Position numbers and translations under genes: made by a program
Assembly: GCF_016863335.1 (NCBI RefSeq)
Contig: NZ_BOOR01000033.1
Location: forward strand, 1-64,000
Origin: Planotetraspora thailandica
GTDB taxonomy: Bacteria > Actinomycetota > Actinomycetes > Streptosporangiales > Streptosporangiaceae
Length of the DNA stretch: 64,000 nt
Reading direction: 5' to 3'
Shown: one piece after another, positions 43,771 to 54,700 of the stretch
Numbering within the stretch: position 1 is the stretch's first letter
Layout: every line of letters starts with the position of its first letter
The notes under the pieces: generated by a model
What the model was told of the DNA's origin: nothing
The model's input: the letters and a program-made list of their open reading frames with translations, nothing else
Databases searched by the model: none

Positions 43771-46700
43771 ATGGCATTCAGCAACAGGGACAGGATCGGC
43801 CGCGGGCTGGAGATCCTCGGGGCGGGGCTGGAGCCTTTCGTCGACATGATGATGGACATGGCCATGCCCGGCAGCAAGGACTGGGTGGAGGTCCTCCAGG
43901 CCCGGGACGCGGCCAAGCACGGGACGAACAAGGTCTACGAGAAGACCGACGTACGGTTCCTGCTCCGAGTCATCGTCGAGGAGTGGCGCGTTTTCAAGGA
44001 CCGGCTTTCCCGGGTGGAGCAAAACTTCGCCGGCGAGCTCAAGGAGGTCGGCAACAAGTGGGCGCACACGAAGCCGTTCTCCGCTGACGACACCTACCGG
44101 GCGCTCGACACGATGGAGCGGCTGCTCACCGCCGTCGGCGCGATGGACCGGGCAGAGGAGGTGCGCAAGCTGCGGCTGGACCACCAGCGCAGCGTCTATG
44201 ACAGCGAGACCCGCAAGGCAACCAGCGTGGTCACCTCGATGCCCATCATCGATGCGAACGGCCTCAAGCCGTGGCGCGAAATCGTCAATCCGCATCCGGA
44301 TGTGGCCGCGGGCAAGTTGGACGCCGCCGAGTTCGCCGCCGACCTCCACATGGTGTCGATCGGGGAGAGCACCAGCGAGGAGTACACCGATCCGATCCAG
44401 TTCTTCCGCCGCACCTACCTCACCGAGGGTCTGCAAGATCTCGTTCGCAGGGCCGTCTCCCGGGTAGGCGGGGACATGAACGCCACCCCGGTCTGGAACC
44501 TGCAGACCAACTTCGGCGGCGGCAAGACTCACTCCATGCTTGCCCTGTGGCACATCTTCTCCGGCACGCCCATGCACGAGTTCCCGCAGGAGGTCGTCGA
44601 CCTGTTGCGGGACGCCGACACCAGCGCGGTCGGTGGGAGGGTCAGTCGGGCTGCGCTCGTGGGCAACCACATCGATCCGGCGGCGGGTGTGACGCATGAC
44701 GATGGCATCCACACGCACACACTCTGGGGTGAGCTCGCCTGGCAACTCGGCGGCCGGGAGGCGTACGAGATTGTCCGGGTGGCCGACGAGGCGCACACGA
44801 ACCCGGGGGACGCGCTGCGGCAGCTCCTTGCGGCCTATTCGCCTTGTCTGATCCTCATCGATGAGTGGGTTGCGTACGCCCGAGTACTCTTCGGCCGCGA
44901 TGACCTCGCAGCCGGGACCTTCGACACTCAGTTCACGTTCGCCCAGACCATCACCGAGGCGGCGAAAGCAGTCCCCGGAGCGCTACTCGTCGTTTCCATT
45001 CCCGCTTCGAGCCGCGGCGAGACGGAGAATGGGATCATGGGGAGCGCATTGGAGGTCGGCGGTGTCAACGGTCAGGCAGCGCTGGACCGCCTCCAGAACG
45101 TCATCCGCCGCGTTGCGCAGCAGTGGCAGCCAGCCCGGGCGCACGAGTCGTTCGAGATCGTACGGCGGCGTTTGTTCGAGGAACCCGACGCCAAAGCCAA
45201 GGCCGAGATCGGGGCGATCGCCAAGCAGTTCTGGAAGTTCTACAACGACCACAAGGGTGAGTTCCCCCGGGAGTGCTCGGAGACGTCGTACGAGCAGCGG
45301 ATCGTCAACGCTTATCCCATCCATCCTGAGTTGTTCGACCGCCTGTATGAGGACTGGTCGACGCTGGACAGGTTCCAGCGGACTCGTGGTGTGCTGCGGC
45401 TGATGAGCACGGTGATCCACAAGCTCTGGGTGGCGCAGGATGCCGGGCCTCTGATCATGCCGGGATCGGTCCCGCTTAACGACCCAGCGGTGGCGAGCGA
45501 GCTCACGCAGTACCTCCAGGACAACTGGAAGACCGTGCTGGAAACCGATGTCGACAGCGAGACAGCGACCCCGGTGCAGATCGACAAGGAACGCACCGTC
45601 TTCGGCAAGCGGGCGTTGACGCGGCGCCTTGCCAGAACGCTGTTCCTCGGGGCCGCACCGACGCTGACTAAGCAGCACAAGGGCATCGAACAGCAGAACC
45701 TCTGGCTTGGTGTGGCGATCCCCGGCGACGTCGTCGGCAACTTCGGCTCTGCACTGCACGTCCTCACCGATCGGGCGACCTTCCTCTATGTGGACGGTGC
45801 TCGTTACTGGTACGACACGCAGGCGTCCGTCACTCGCACCGCGAAGGACTATGCCGAGCGGCTGTACAAGGAGGACGTGTGGCTGGAGATCGTCAAGCGG
45901 CTGCGCTCCAAGGAGCCCAAGGTCCGCGGCGACTTCGCGGCGGTCCATGTCACTGACGACAGCCAGGATGTGCCTGACAGCGGTGACGCCCGGTTGATGA
46001 TCGTGCATCCGAAGTTCGTGCACGCCAAAGGGGACGACAATTCTTCGGCCCGCGTCTTCGCACAGAACGTGCTCGACGCTCGGGGATCCTCGCAGCGGAT
46101 CAATCGGAACATGCTCGTTTTCCTGGCCGGAGACGCCAAGCGGATGGAGGAGCTTGGCGAAGTTGTCCGGGAGTATCTGGCCTGGGACAACATCGCCGGG
46201 CGGAAGGAGGAATTGGACCTCACGGTTCAGCAGTCCAAGCAGGTGGATACCCGGTTGACCAACGCCGACGAGACCGTCGATCTGCGCATCCGCGAGACGT
46301 ATCACTGGGCGTTCGTGCCCGATCAGCAGCCGGGTGCGCATATCACCTTGCAGACGGAGAAGGCCGATGGCAGCAAGGAGAGGCTTGCTGAGCGGGTCAG
46401 CGCCAAACTGAGGCAGCGTGACGCGCTTCGGACCGTGCAGGCGGCCTCCGTCATCCGGGGCAACCTGGACGGGCCGTTGGCCAGCGTCTGGGAGAGGGGC
46501 CACATCTCCGTCGAGGAGCTGTGGAGCTACTACTGCAGGTACCCGTATCTGCCCAGGCTGCGCGACCGGGGCGTGCTCGACAGCGGCATTCTCGCCGGGC
46601 TGGACGAGTTCGACTGGGAGGCCACCGGCTTCGCCCTCGCCACAGGCTACGACGGCACGCGCTTCGAGGGCCTGGCTGTGCCGCCGACAGGCCGGTTCGG

Positions 46701-47160
46701 GCAGATCACGGACGGCACGCTGCTTGTCAGGCCTGACTTGGCGATCGCCCAGCGGGAGGCAGAGCAAGTGCCGGCTGGCAGAGGTGCCGGAGGTGCCGGT
46801 GGCGGTAATGCGGGCGGTGGGGACGGCTCAGGCAGCGGCGGTGGTGATGGGCAGACCGGCGGGTCCACCGGCCAGACGGGCGACGGCCAGCCGGGTGGTG
46901 GAGACGTCACGCCGCCCGGTCCGAAGAACGTCCGGTTCTTCGGCGCGGTCAAGCTCAACCCCGAACTGCCGCAGAAGAGCTTCACCAAGATCTACACCGA
47001 GCTCGTCCAGCACCTGAGTGCGGTCGACGGCGTCGAGCTGGAGCTCGCCATCGAGATCAGGGCGAAGCGGGCCGACGGATTCCCCGAGGACAAGGTCCGC
47101 ATCGTCTCCGAGAACGCCAAGGTGCTGAAGTTCGACCAGTTCGGCTTCGAGGATCGGTGA
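43771..47160 (+). CDS. Swt1-HEPN/DUF499 AAA-like ATPase (BrxC/PglY-type)
   Basis: A 1129-residue protein starting 5 bases after the methylase stop. The first ~120 residues are a Swt1-type HEPN domain (RGLEILGAGLEPFVDMMM, then TYRALDTMERLL), but the usual RNxxAH is GNKWAH (~94-99): the catalytic Arg is Gly. The DUF499 ATPase follows, Walker A NFGGGKTHSM (~248-257) and Walker B LILIDEWVAYAR (~360-371). A Gly-rich linker (~1005-1050) leads to a short C-terminal domain beginning RFFGAVKLNPE. DUF499 ATPases (BrxC/PglY, COG1483) are core parts of BREX-like systems. A strong hairpin ends the unit just after the stop. Confidence 0.87.
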   Translation: MAFSNRDRIGRGLEILGAGLEPFVDMMMDMAMPGSKDWVEVLQARDAAKHGTNKVYEKTDVRFLLRVIVEEWRVFKDRLSRVEQNFAGELKEVGNKWAHTKPFSADDTYRALDTMERLLTAVGAMDRAEEVRKLRLDHQRSVYDSETRKATSVVTSMPIIDANGLKPWREIVNPHPDVAAGKLDAAEFAADLHMVSIGESTSEEYTDPIQFFRRTYLTEGLQDLVRRAVSRVGGDMNATPVWNLQTNFGGGKTHSMLALWHIFSGTPMHEFPQEVVDLLRDADTSAVGGRVSRAALVGNHIDPAAGVTHDDGIHTHTLWGELAWQLGGREAYEIVRVADEAHTNPGDALRQLLAAYSPCLILIDEWVAYARVLFGRDDLAAGTFDTQFTFAQTITEAAKAVPGALLVVSIPASSRGETENGIMGSALEVGGVNGQAALDRLQNVIRRVAQQWQPARAHESFEIVRRRLFEEPDAKAKAEIGAIAKQFWKFYNDHKGEFPRECSETSYEQRIVNAYPIHPELFDRLYEDWSTLDRFQRTRGVLRLMSTVIHKLWVAQDAGPLIMPGSVPLNDPAVASELTQYLQDNWKTVLETDVDSETATPVQIDKERTVFGKRALTRRLARTLFLGAAPTLTKQHKGIEQQNLWLGVAIPGDVVGNFGSALHVLTDRATFLYVDGARYWYDTQASVTRTAKDYAERLYKEDVWLEIVKRLRSKEPKVRGDFAAVHVTDDSQDVPDSGDARLMIVHPKFVHAKGDDNSSARVFAQNVLDARGSSQRINRNMLVFLAGDAKRMEELGEVVREYLAWDNIAGRKEELDLTVQQSKQVDTRLTNADETVDLRIRETYHWAFVPDQQPGAHITLQTEKADGSKERLAERVSAKLRQRDALRTVQAASVIRGNLDGPLASVWERGHISVEELWSYYCRYPYLPRLRDRGVLDSGILAGLDEFDWEATGFALATGYDGTRFEGLAVPPTGRFGQITDGTLLVRPDLAIAQREAEQVPAGRGAGGAGGGNAGGGDGSGSGGGDGQTGGSTGQTGDGQPGGGDVTPPGPKNVRFFGAVKLNPELPQKSFTKIYTELVQHLSAVDGVELELAIEIRAKRADGFPEDKVRIVSENAKVLKFDQFGFEDR

Positions 47161-47165
47161 ACTGG

Positions 47166-47191
47166 CACGGGCCGGCGTGATCCGGCCCGTG
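47166..47191 (+). terminator. Strong hairpin after the DUF499 gene
   Basis: CACGGGCCGG and CCGGCCCGTG pair perfectly over ten bases around a six-base loop, beginning five bases after the stop codon. No T-run follows, as is usual in actinobacteria. It makes the SNF2, DUF1156 and DUF499 genes one transcription unit, partly or fully separated from the four large genes downstream. Confidence 0.75.
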
Positions 47192-47251
47192 TCCGATCGC
47201 CCGTACCCGTCTAGCGCCGCAACCGGCACGTTGAGACCTTGGTGAGGATGA

Positions 47252-49567
47252 ATGGTGCAAGACACTCGCCGAGTGCAGACCGCAGTGCTCGGCAGCCCTG
47301 ACTCCGACCGTGGCTTGTCGCTGCCGACCGAGCGCAAGGAAGCGGAAGCGTACCTGTCCAGGTACCGAGGGCGAAAGTTCTACTGCGGTGTACTGATCGG
47401 CGGCTGCGGTTGGCGGCTGATGGACAAGCTCTACGGTGACCGGGTCTGTCACTTCGCGCATTTCCCCGACACCAAGGGGATGGCCCCCGAATGTGAGCGC
47501 CGTTACCTCGGCGCGGACAGTGCCGACCATCTCTTCATCCATCGAGGTCTGAGCTCGGGCCTGACCGAGCTGCCCCGCTTCGAGGGACGGCTCGAGGCTG
47601 GACGGTGCATTGATCTACTCGTCCGTCGTCGTCAGACCAAGTCCGCCATCAAGGTCCAGTTCGTCAACCTTTCTGCCGATGAATGGGAGCAACAGGACGA
47701 CGTGCTGCGCGCCCAGTTCGGGCACGTCGACTGGATGCTCGGCCCCACTGCGACCAGAACCAGCAGGTATCTGCTTGAGCGTGACGGCTATGCGCTGCGG
47801 GTCCGATGCGAGGAGGGGAAAGGAGGCGCACGCGTCGTCAAGGTCGGCACGGAGACCAGCGATGGCGACCTTGAGTGGAGCAGCCTGGACGACTGCGAGA
47901 TCACCGCGAAGGGAGTCGTGACACCACTCCTGCGCAAGGTTCGGGCCAGCCGGCGACCTCCCGCCGAAAGGACGACTCCAGCTCTCCCGGGATTCCCTTT
48001 GGCAGTCAAGGACATCATCGTCCGGCCACGGGAGAGCACCACCAAGGCGATCAGCGGCCCCGGTATCCCGCCGAACTCATATGCCGTCCCTGCCGACGTG
48101 ACAGTAGTCGGGATTGTAGAAGTCACTGCTCGAATCATGATCCCCGACGGTGTCGACTTGGTAGCGGAGGCCCCGCATCAGCTGGTTGAACCCGCCACGA
48201 TCGATGCGAGGGTTCTCGAAGGCCAGCCCAGACCAGCATGGACGATCTTCAGTGCGGGGCTTGTCCAGATTGGAGAGCCTGAGGAGCGGGCTGCCGGACT
48301 GCCCAGTGTGTCTGTTGGAGCTGCCGAGCTAGCGACGAAGCCAGTCGAGGGACCAGTATCTGCGACGACCTCCGTAGTCCGAGAGACCGCAGATGGGGAG
48401 GAGGTGCTCCGAGGGAAGCTCAATACACTGATCGATGCCCTTCGTAAGGCTTACAGAGACGACAATCAGCAGCTCTTTATGGAGTTGCTCGAGGCGGACG
48501 CGGAACTACTTTCCACCAAGGCGGTCTTGGGGCCAAGATTTTGGCGCGAGAGCGGGAAGATCGACGAGTATCGCCGACGCTTGACGGCGGGTACGGCTAG
48601 CCCCGCGGAGGTCTGGTGGACTGTTCGAAATAAGGCACTCGATCTCGATAAGAAGATCCAGAAGGCCAAGGCCGAGAACGACATACGTGCTGTCCGCGGA
48701 TACATTGGCGAGCTCAGAGAGATCTTGGCGTCAGCGCCCGGTGCCCTCGATCACAAGTATGAACGTAGAGTGCTTGATGATCACGAGGCGTGGCTGAACG
48801 CCCTTCCTGTCCAGGAACTACCCGAGCCTCTTACTTCTTCACGTTCGCCTCGCCCGGATGAGCGCACCGCCGATGTCGCGGCCACCATGGAAGATCGCAG
48901 GCGGCTGCGAAGCCTCGTCGACAGACTTCAGAATGCGCAGCGAGTTGGCACAGTTGAAGGTGCTCAAGTTCTTCTTGATGAGGCGATGCGCATCCTTCAG
49001 CAATTGCCTGATGAAAGGCTTTCTTATGAGCGTAACCGTCTCCACATGGCCGTTGAGTGGTTGGCGGGATCTAGCCAAGAGCTTGTAACAGATGAGCCCT
49101 CTCGTCGGATGGAATTAGGCAACCTTGCTGAAGACTCACTCGTTTCTTCGAAAACGAGGGCGGCGGGGCGATTGGCTGAGCGCATTCGGTATGTCTTGAC
49201 TCAGGTGGCCCGTCAGCAGGTTACGATTACGTGGGAACTCCTATCGAATTTTAGAGGTTACGGGGCGCCGACGCCTTCGGAGGAGGCCGACCTGTGGATT
49301 CATGTACTCATCCTCTTGGATAAATCCACGATTACCACGCAACCGATGCTGTCCGCATTGATCACGACAAGCGGTGGGGATGTGAATCCCAGGTTCCCCC
49401 AGGTTTTGACAGGACTGGGGTTTCAGGTGCCCCAGACTGCCAAGGCTTTTGAGCTGGCGTGGTTACGGGAGGTGGAGCGCACACATGCCTTCTACGGGAA
49501 GCCGCCATGCCTGATGCCTCCAAGTCTTCTGCTCCGAAAAGCAACTCGCGATGAGCAGCCCCCGTGA
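47252..49567 (+). CDS. CoiA-like predicted nuclease with long helical C-terminus
   Basis: A 771-residue protein. Residues ~45-170 resemble competence protein CoiA: FYCGVLIGGCGWRLM, HFAH, a further Cys in ECERR, a conserved HLFIHRGL, and then IDLLV...SAIKVQFVN, a PD-(D/E)XK-like Asp ... Lys pattern. The assignment is moderate. The rest has a Pro-rich middle and a long helical part (~395-680) with many Arg/Glu/Leu. DNA of the last ~1.1 kb is AT-richer than neighbours. GGTGAGG stands just before the ATG, and the gene starts 60 bases after the terminator hairpin, so it may have its own promoter. Confidence 0.6.
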   Translation: MVQDTRRVQTAVLGSPDSDRGLSLPTERKEAEAYLSRYRGRKFYCGVLIGGCGWRLMDKLYGDRVCHFAHFPDTKGMAPECERRYLGADSADHLFIHRGLSSGLTELPRFEGRLEAGRCIDLLVRRRQTKSAIKVQFVNLSADEWEQQDDVLRAQFGHVDWMLGPTATRTSRYLLERDGYALRVRCEEGKGGARVVKVGTETSDGDLEWSSLDDCEITAKGVVTPLLRKVRASRRPPAERTTPALPGFPLAVKDIIVRPRESTTKAISGPGIPPNSYAVPADVTVVGIVEVTARIMIPDGVDLVAEAPHQLVEPATIDARVLEGQPRPAWTIFSAGLVQIGEPEERAAGLPSVSVGAAELATKPVEGPVSATTSVVRETADGEEVLRGKLNTLIDALRKAYRDDNQQLFMELLEADAELLSTKAVLGPRFWRESGKIDEYRRRLTAGTASPAEVWWTVRNKALDLDKKIQKAKAENDIRAVRGYIGELREILASAPGALDHKYERRVLDDHEAWLNALPVQELPEPLTSSRSPRPDERTADVAATMEDRRRLRSLVDRLQNAQRVGTVEGAQVLLDEAMRILQQLPDERLSYERNRLHMAVEWLAGSSQELVTDEPSRRMELGNLAEDSLVSSKTRAAGRLAERIRYVLTQVARQQVTITWELLSNFRGYGAPTPSEEADLWIHVLILLDKSTITTQPMLSALITTSGGDVNPRFPQVLTGLGFQVPQTAKAFELAWLREVERTHAFYGKPPCLMPPSLLLRKATRDEQPP

Positions 49568-49780
49568 CTGCGAGTCGCCTAAAGAAGATTGGCGCCACGA
49601 GACTTCTGGCCCAACTACGAGCGGCGATGGCACGCGGGGCTTCTCACTACGGTGATGAGCTGCGCTAGCTGTGATCACCACTTTCTGTAATCAAGCATGA
49701 GGTCAGATCGATTCATTAAGGAGCCGGAAGCAACGGCTGATCACGTACTGTCAGGCCCCCAACTGATCCACGGAGCTCGC

Positions 49781-51778
49781 ATGCCGGTTGAGAAGGCAGA
49801 AAAAGACGTCCAGACCCTGGTGGGCCAGATCTCGAGCAAGGAGATCCTCCTGCCCGAGATCCAGCGCGGCTACGTCTGGAAGCCGACTCAGGTCGCAAAG
49901 CTGGTGGAGTCGCTCTACCGCGGTTATCCGACTGGGTCGCTGCTGTTCTGGAAGACGAACGAGGCACCGGCCACCCGCCGGGTGGCGATCGGTGAAACGC
50001 AGGACAAGCCCGCCGTCCAGCCGCTGTACCTGCTCGATGGGCAGCAGCGCCTCACCTCGTTGCACCGGGTGCTCAACGACCATCGGGAAGCGCAGATTGT
50101 GTTCAACGTCGAGACCGAGGCGTTCCAGAACCAGAGCGCAGCTACCGAGAAGGACCCGCGGTGGATCAAGGTCTATGAAATCGTCCGGCCCGGGGCTAAA
50201 CAGTTTCCCCTCGTCGGCAGGCTTCACGAGGCTGTTCCCTCGCTCGACCCAGATCTCATCGGGGAGCGCGTGGGCAGGCTCGCAGCGATCCGCTCCAGGG
50301 CGTTCCACATGGAGATCCTCACTGACTTTCCATACGACGAGATCGCGCAGATCTTCGTCCGGGTCAACAGCGGGCGCCCGCTTAAGACGAGTGACCTCGC
50401 GTTGGCCACGCTTTCGGCCCGCTGGCCGGGGACGCTGGAGAAACTGGAGGCCGAGGCCAGGGAGTGGGCCAAGAAGCACTACCAGGATCTCGATATAACG
50501 TTCCTCACTCGTGCGCTGACGGGCACGGTGCTGGGCCGCGGCCTGTCCACGTGGTCACACGGGCGGCTGATCGCGGCAAGCGATGAGGAACTTGAGGCCG
50601 GCTGGGCCACCGTCCAGCGGGGCCTGCGTCACCTCATCCCACTGCTCCGCGAGAATCTCAAGGTCAGCAACAGCAACCTCATCCCCTCGCACGTCGCGCT
50701 GCTTCCGCTCATCGTGCTGCTCGGCGAGCGCCCGGACGAGCCAATGGACGAGGACACGGCCAACGGCATCATCTACTGGTTCCTGCTCGCCAACATCCGC
50801 AACCGCTACAGCAGTTCAGCTGACACCCGACTGGGTCAGGACATTCCCGCCGCGCGCGAGAGTGAGCCGGTCAAGCAGCTGCTGGGCAACCTCGGCGTCC
50901 GAGGCGCGCGCATCGAGGTGACTCCTCAGGATCTGGTCGGCCGCACAGTCGGCAGCCCGTACTTCTTCCTCAGCTACCTCGGCGCCAAGCACGCCGGCGC
51001 ACACGACTGGTGGTACGGCACCGAGATCTCCGCTACGGCTGAATCCGGCCAGAAGCTCGAATACCACCATATCCATCCGCAGGCCACCCTGAAGAATCAC
51101 CCCGGCAGCTACAGCAAGACCGAGATCAATGACCTGGCCAACCTGGCGTTCATCTCCGGTACGGCGAATCGAAGGATCAGCGACCGGTCTCCGAGCGACT
51201 ACTTCACCGACCAGAAGCAGCCGCTGACCAAGGCGGAGTTGGCCGCGCACTTCGTGCCTTACGACGAGCACCTGCGGCACGCCGACGCCTACCGGGACTT
51301 CCTGAACGCACGTCGGGCGCTGCTGGCCGACGCGATGTCCGCACTGATCGACCGCTACCGGCCGAAGTGGCTGGACGAGGACGTGACCGCGGCGGATCCC
51401 CTCGCGGGTTGTGCTCTGGAGTTCCAGCTCTTCCAGAGCTCGTGGGACTCCAGTCAGATCGTGGCCAGGGCCACCGGAGAGGGCTTCGAATGGACCGGCT
51501 CGCTCGGCCTGGCCGAACTCGAAGCCGCCATCGAGGCCGCCGACGGCGGATTGGACAGCGACATCGAAATATCGAAGGAGATCGTCCCAATCCGCGTCGA
51601 GAGCGACACCCTCACGATTCCGATCGGGCCGTTCCTCGTGTCGGGGACCATCGAGTCCTGGCGCAAGACGCTGGATCGCGAGAAGGGCGACGCCCAGCCG
51701 CTGTCACAGTGTCCCGGTGTCGAACCTCGTCCTTGGGAAGTCGAGCCGATCCCCTTCCCCGTCACCAACATCGAATGA
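49781..51778 (+). CDS. GmrSD-type DUF262-DUF1524 nuclease
   Basis: A 665-residue single-chain relative of GmrSD, a type IV restriction enzyme for modified DNA. DUF262 shows PEIQRGYVWKP (~25-35) and the ParB-like DGQQRLTSL (~86-94) used for NTP binding. The DUF1524-like HNH part shows YHHIHPQATLKNH (~428-440), NDLANLAFISGTANRRI and SPSDYF. All key His/Asn are present. A C-terminal ~100-residue domain is unassigned. ATG at 49781 with GGAG six bases upstream is preferred to ATG 49697. It follows the CoiA-like gene after 213 bases with no gene. Confidence 0.87.
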   Translation: MPVEKAEKDVQTLVGQISSKEILLPEIQRGYVWKPTQVAKLVESLYRGYPTGSLLFWKTNEAPATRRVAIGETQDKPAVQPLYLLDGQQRLTSLHRVLNDHREAQIVFNVETEAFQNQSAATEKDPRWIKVYEIVRPGAKQFPLVGRLHEAVPSLDPDLIGERVGRLAAIRSRAFHMEILTDFPYDEIAQIFVRVNSGRPLKTSDLALATLSARWPGTLEKLEAEAREWAKKHYQDLDITFLTRALTGTVLGRGLSTWSHGRLIAASDEELEAGWATVQRGLRHLIPLLRENLKVSNSNLIPSHVALLPLIVLLGERPDEPMDEDTANGIIYWFLLANIRNRYSSSADTRLGQDIPAARESEPVKQLLGNLGVRGARIEVTPQDLVGRTVGSPYFFLSYLGAKHAGAHDWWYGTEISATAESGQKLEYHHIHPQATLKNHPGSYSKTEINDLANLAFISGTANRRISDRSPSDYFTDQKQPLTKAELAAHFVPYDEHLRHADAYRDFLNARRALLADAMSALIDRYRPKWLDEDVTAADPLAGCALEFQLFQSSWDSSQIVARATGEGFEWTGSLGLAELEAAIEAADGGLDSDIEISKEIVPIRVESDTLTIPIGPFLVSGTIESWRKTLDREKGDAQPLSQCPGVEPRPWEVEPIPFPVTNIE

Positions 51779-51795
51779 TCCACCTCTAGGAAATA

Positions 51796-54700
51796 GTGGT
51801 ACTTGTCATGACTGATCGCGTCGAGTCTGAAATGGCGGAGGCTGAAGACGGAAGTCCTGCCAGGAAGGTCGGCGCTACCGAGCTGCTCAACCGCCGGGAG
51901 GCGGCATGGTCCAGACGGCTGCGTGGCTCCTCCCTGGTCGCTGAGGTCGACATCAAGGACGGGCACAGCGAGCAGGTCGCCTCGGTCCTCGGCAGGGTCT
52001 ACGCGAAGTGGCTCGCCAGCGGGCGTAAGCCGCACACCTTCTTCACGCGATGGCCTGCCTGCGTGGCCGTGGCCATGACGGCCGTCGCCGCCCGCCATTA
52101 CCGGCGCGGGGAGTTCTGGCGAGATCTCTGGACCGCCGTCGGATACCGGGGGCTGCCTGAGGAACAGTCCACCTGGGGTAAGGGCTTCGCCAACGCGGTC
52201 GACGCCCTTGGCATGCCGACGTTCCAGGGCATGCCGATGCCGTACGTCGGCCCGATCCTCATGCACACGGGCATTCCCACGTACTGCCTGGAGGACTATT
52301 TCCGCCTCATCGCCCATCGCAGAGCGAGCGACCGGGGGCTCGACGCCGAGGCGTTCCTTGCCTGGGCAACGGCGCCCGGGACTGAACACCGGCTCGACAA
52401 CCTCGATGTGCCGGCCCGCAGGTTCCTGCAGCACGGCACGGAGTTCGCGTTGGACTTCGTGGAGCGCACCTTCGACCTGCTCGACCGGCTCAGGGATCCG
52501 GCTCCGGACCTCGATGGCGTTGCGCTGCCACCCCGGGTGCTGGCCCGCGCCCAGGAACTGGCGGCCGAGCGACAGCTCGACCTCAGCGTTCCGAGCTCAT
52601 CGGGGGAGAGCCGCACCAGGGCGGAACGGCCCCGGATCGCGCTCGATCCGTTCGGTCGTGGCGTCGAGGTAATCCTGCCTGCGGTCGGTGACACCCCTGA
52701 CGGTCTGGCGACATGGACCGTGACAGCCGACGGCGTCACCAGCACCGTGCGCAGCCGTGCCCAGTGGGTGGGGGTGGCCGAGGCCGCGCCCGCCACGAAC
52801 TTCAGCCTGCTCAAGCCGGTGCGGACCGTTGTCGTCGCGCTGGCGGGCTGGCAGCACCAAACCGAGCTGCAGGTGATTGACCCGGCTGCGCCCATGCTGG
52901 TGTTCGCTGAGGATGGCAGACGGCTTCCCGCGACGATGCCACTGCCGCCGGACGTGGTCTGGGTCGTCTATCCCGGCGAGCACGAGCTCACAACGGACGG
53001 CCCGCTTGCCGTGACCATCGAGGGACAGTTGCCGCTGGGCTGGACAGGCTGGCGGCTGCGGCAAGTTTCATTGGAAGGCGTCCGGTCGCTCGGGCTGACC
53101 GAGCTTCCCGGCAGCCGCAGGCCCGTCCGCGGCTATACGCGTCCGCGGATCGTGACGGGTGATCCCGTCGCCGGTGTGACCACGCCGTACGGGAGTCCCG
53201 TCTACGCGCGGATGCCGGAGGTCTGGCTTCCAGGCCAGGAGGGAGCCGAGACGACCTGGCAGGTCGACGTCCGCCGGGTCGGAAGCGACGAGGCGGTCAT
53301 GTCCGGCAGCCACACGATCAGCGGCCCCTTGTCGATCACCGAGATCGAAGACGCGTTCCCCAGCCGCCCGGTCTTGGGAGCCTTCGACATCGTGGTCCGC
53401 GGACCGCTGGGCCGCGGGGCAAAGCGGACGGTCTTCGTCGCGGAAGGGCTTGGCGCCCGATTCACTCCGCGGGTGCGCCTCTTCGGCGCGGCCGGGCTCG
53501 CCCAGGGGAAGGCGGAGCTCACCGCGGCAGTCGGGGCGCAGGCAGCGCCACGGGCCATCTCCTACGGCTCCGCTGAGCTGGCGGCGATCGCCGAGTACCG
53601 GACTGGTGAGCAGACGGAGCCGCTGGTCGTCACACCGCCTCGCGTCGAGGTCATGCATGAGCGAGAGGCCGAGCCGCCCATCTGGCGGGCTGGACCGCTG
53701 CGCATACCCGCCGACTCGTTCGCCGATGCACCGGGAGCCCTGCTCGTCCGCGTGCCCGAGACACGTTCCGCGCTGCCCTCGTTGCACGTCGTCGTCGGGG
53801 GCAATGTTGTACAGGACCTGCCGGCGAGCGGGCGGCCGCAGGAGGGGACGGCCCGGTTCGACCTCGTGAAGATCGCCGACACCGTTGCCGAACACAAGCA
53901 GGCCGACCTTCTCCTTGAGGTCGGCAGCGACGTCATCCGTGTTGGGAGCGTACGGCCGCGCCAGCTCGCATACGGGGCTGAACGCGAGGGAGATCACCTC
54001 CGGCTCATCAACCATGTGCCGGTGGACGGGCTCACGGCGGGCATCTATCCGACCACCGCGCCTTGGCGCGAGCCGATAGTCGAGCCGGTAGGTGCTGACG
54101 GGTCGGTCCCGTTACCTGTCGAGTTGCGCGATGCCGGGCCGCTGCTGGTGCTGTTGCAGGTGGACGACCCGTGGGTGCCCGTGGAGTGGCCACGCTGGCC
54201 CAAGCAGTACCTCATGGTGGGCGGAGACGGACACGTCATCTCCGATGACCCGGAGGAGACGGCGCTGTCGCGCTTCATCTCGGGAGAAGGCGACTTTCCC
54301 CACGAAGTCGACGGCCTGTGGCGTGTCTGGACGATGATCGACCTGGCTGAACGGTTGCGGCCCGCCTCCGATCTGCAGCGGTTCATCATGACCTGTTCGC
54401 GACCGATCCAGCGGCGTCCTTTCGACGCCCTGACCGCGCTGGTCGGGTTGGGCCTGAAGCCCGCGCGCACTCTGGCCTGCATCATCTCCTCGGGGTTGGC
54501 CGCGACAGCCGTACCGGACCTGGCGAACGCGGACGCGGCGAGGAGGATGTGGCCGGTCGTCCCGGCGGTCGCCGCGCTCGCGGGCGGTTTGCAGGACGAG
54601 GATTGTTTCGCCGCAGCCGAGCGGCAGTGTGGCGAGGCATTCAGGGAGATCGTGGTCGATGGCGTCGATTCGTTCGCCGGCGTGGGCCGCTTCGGGGCAG

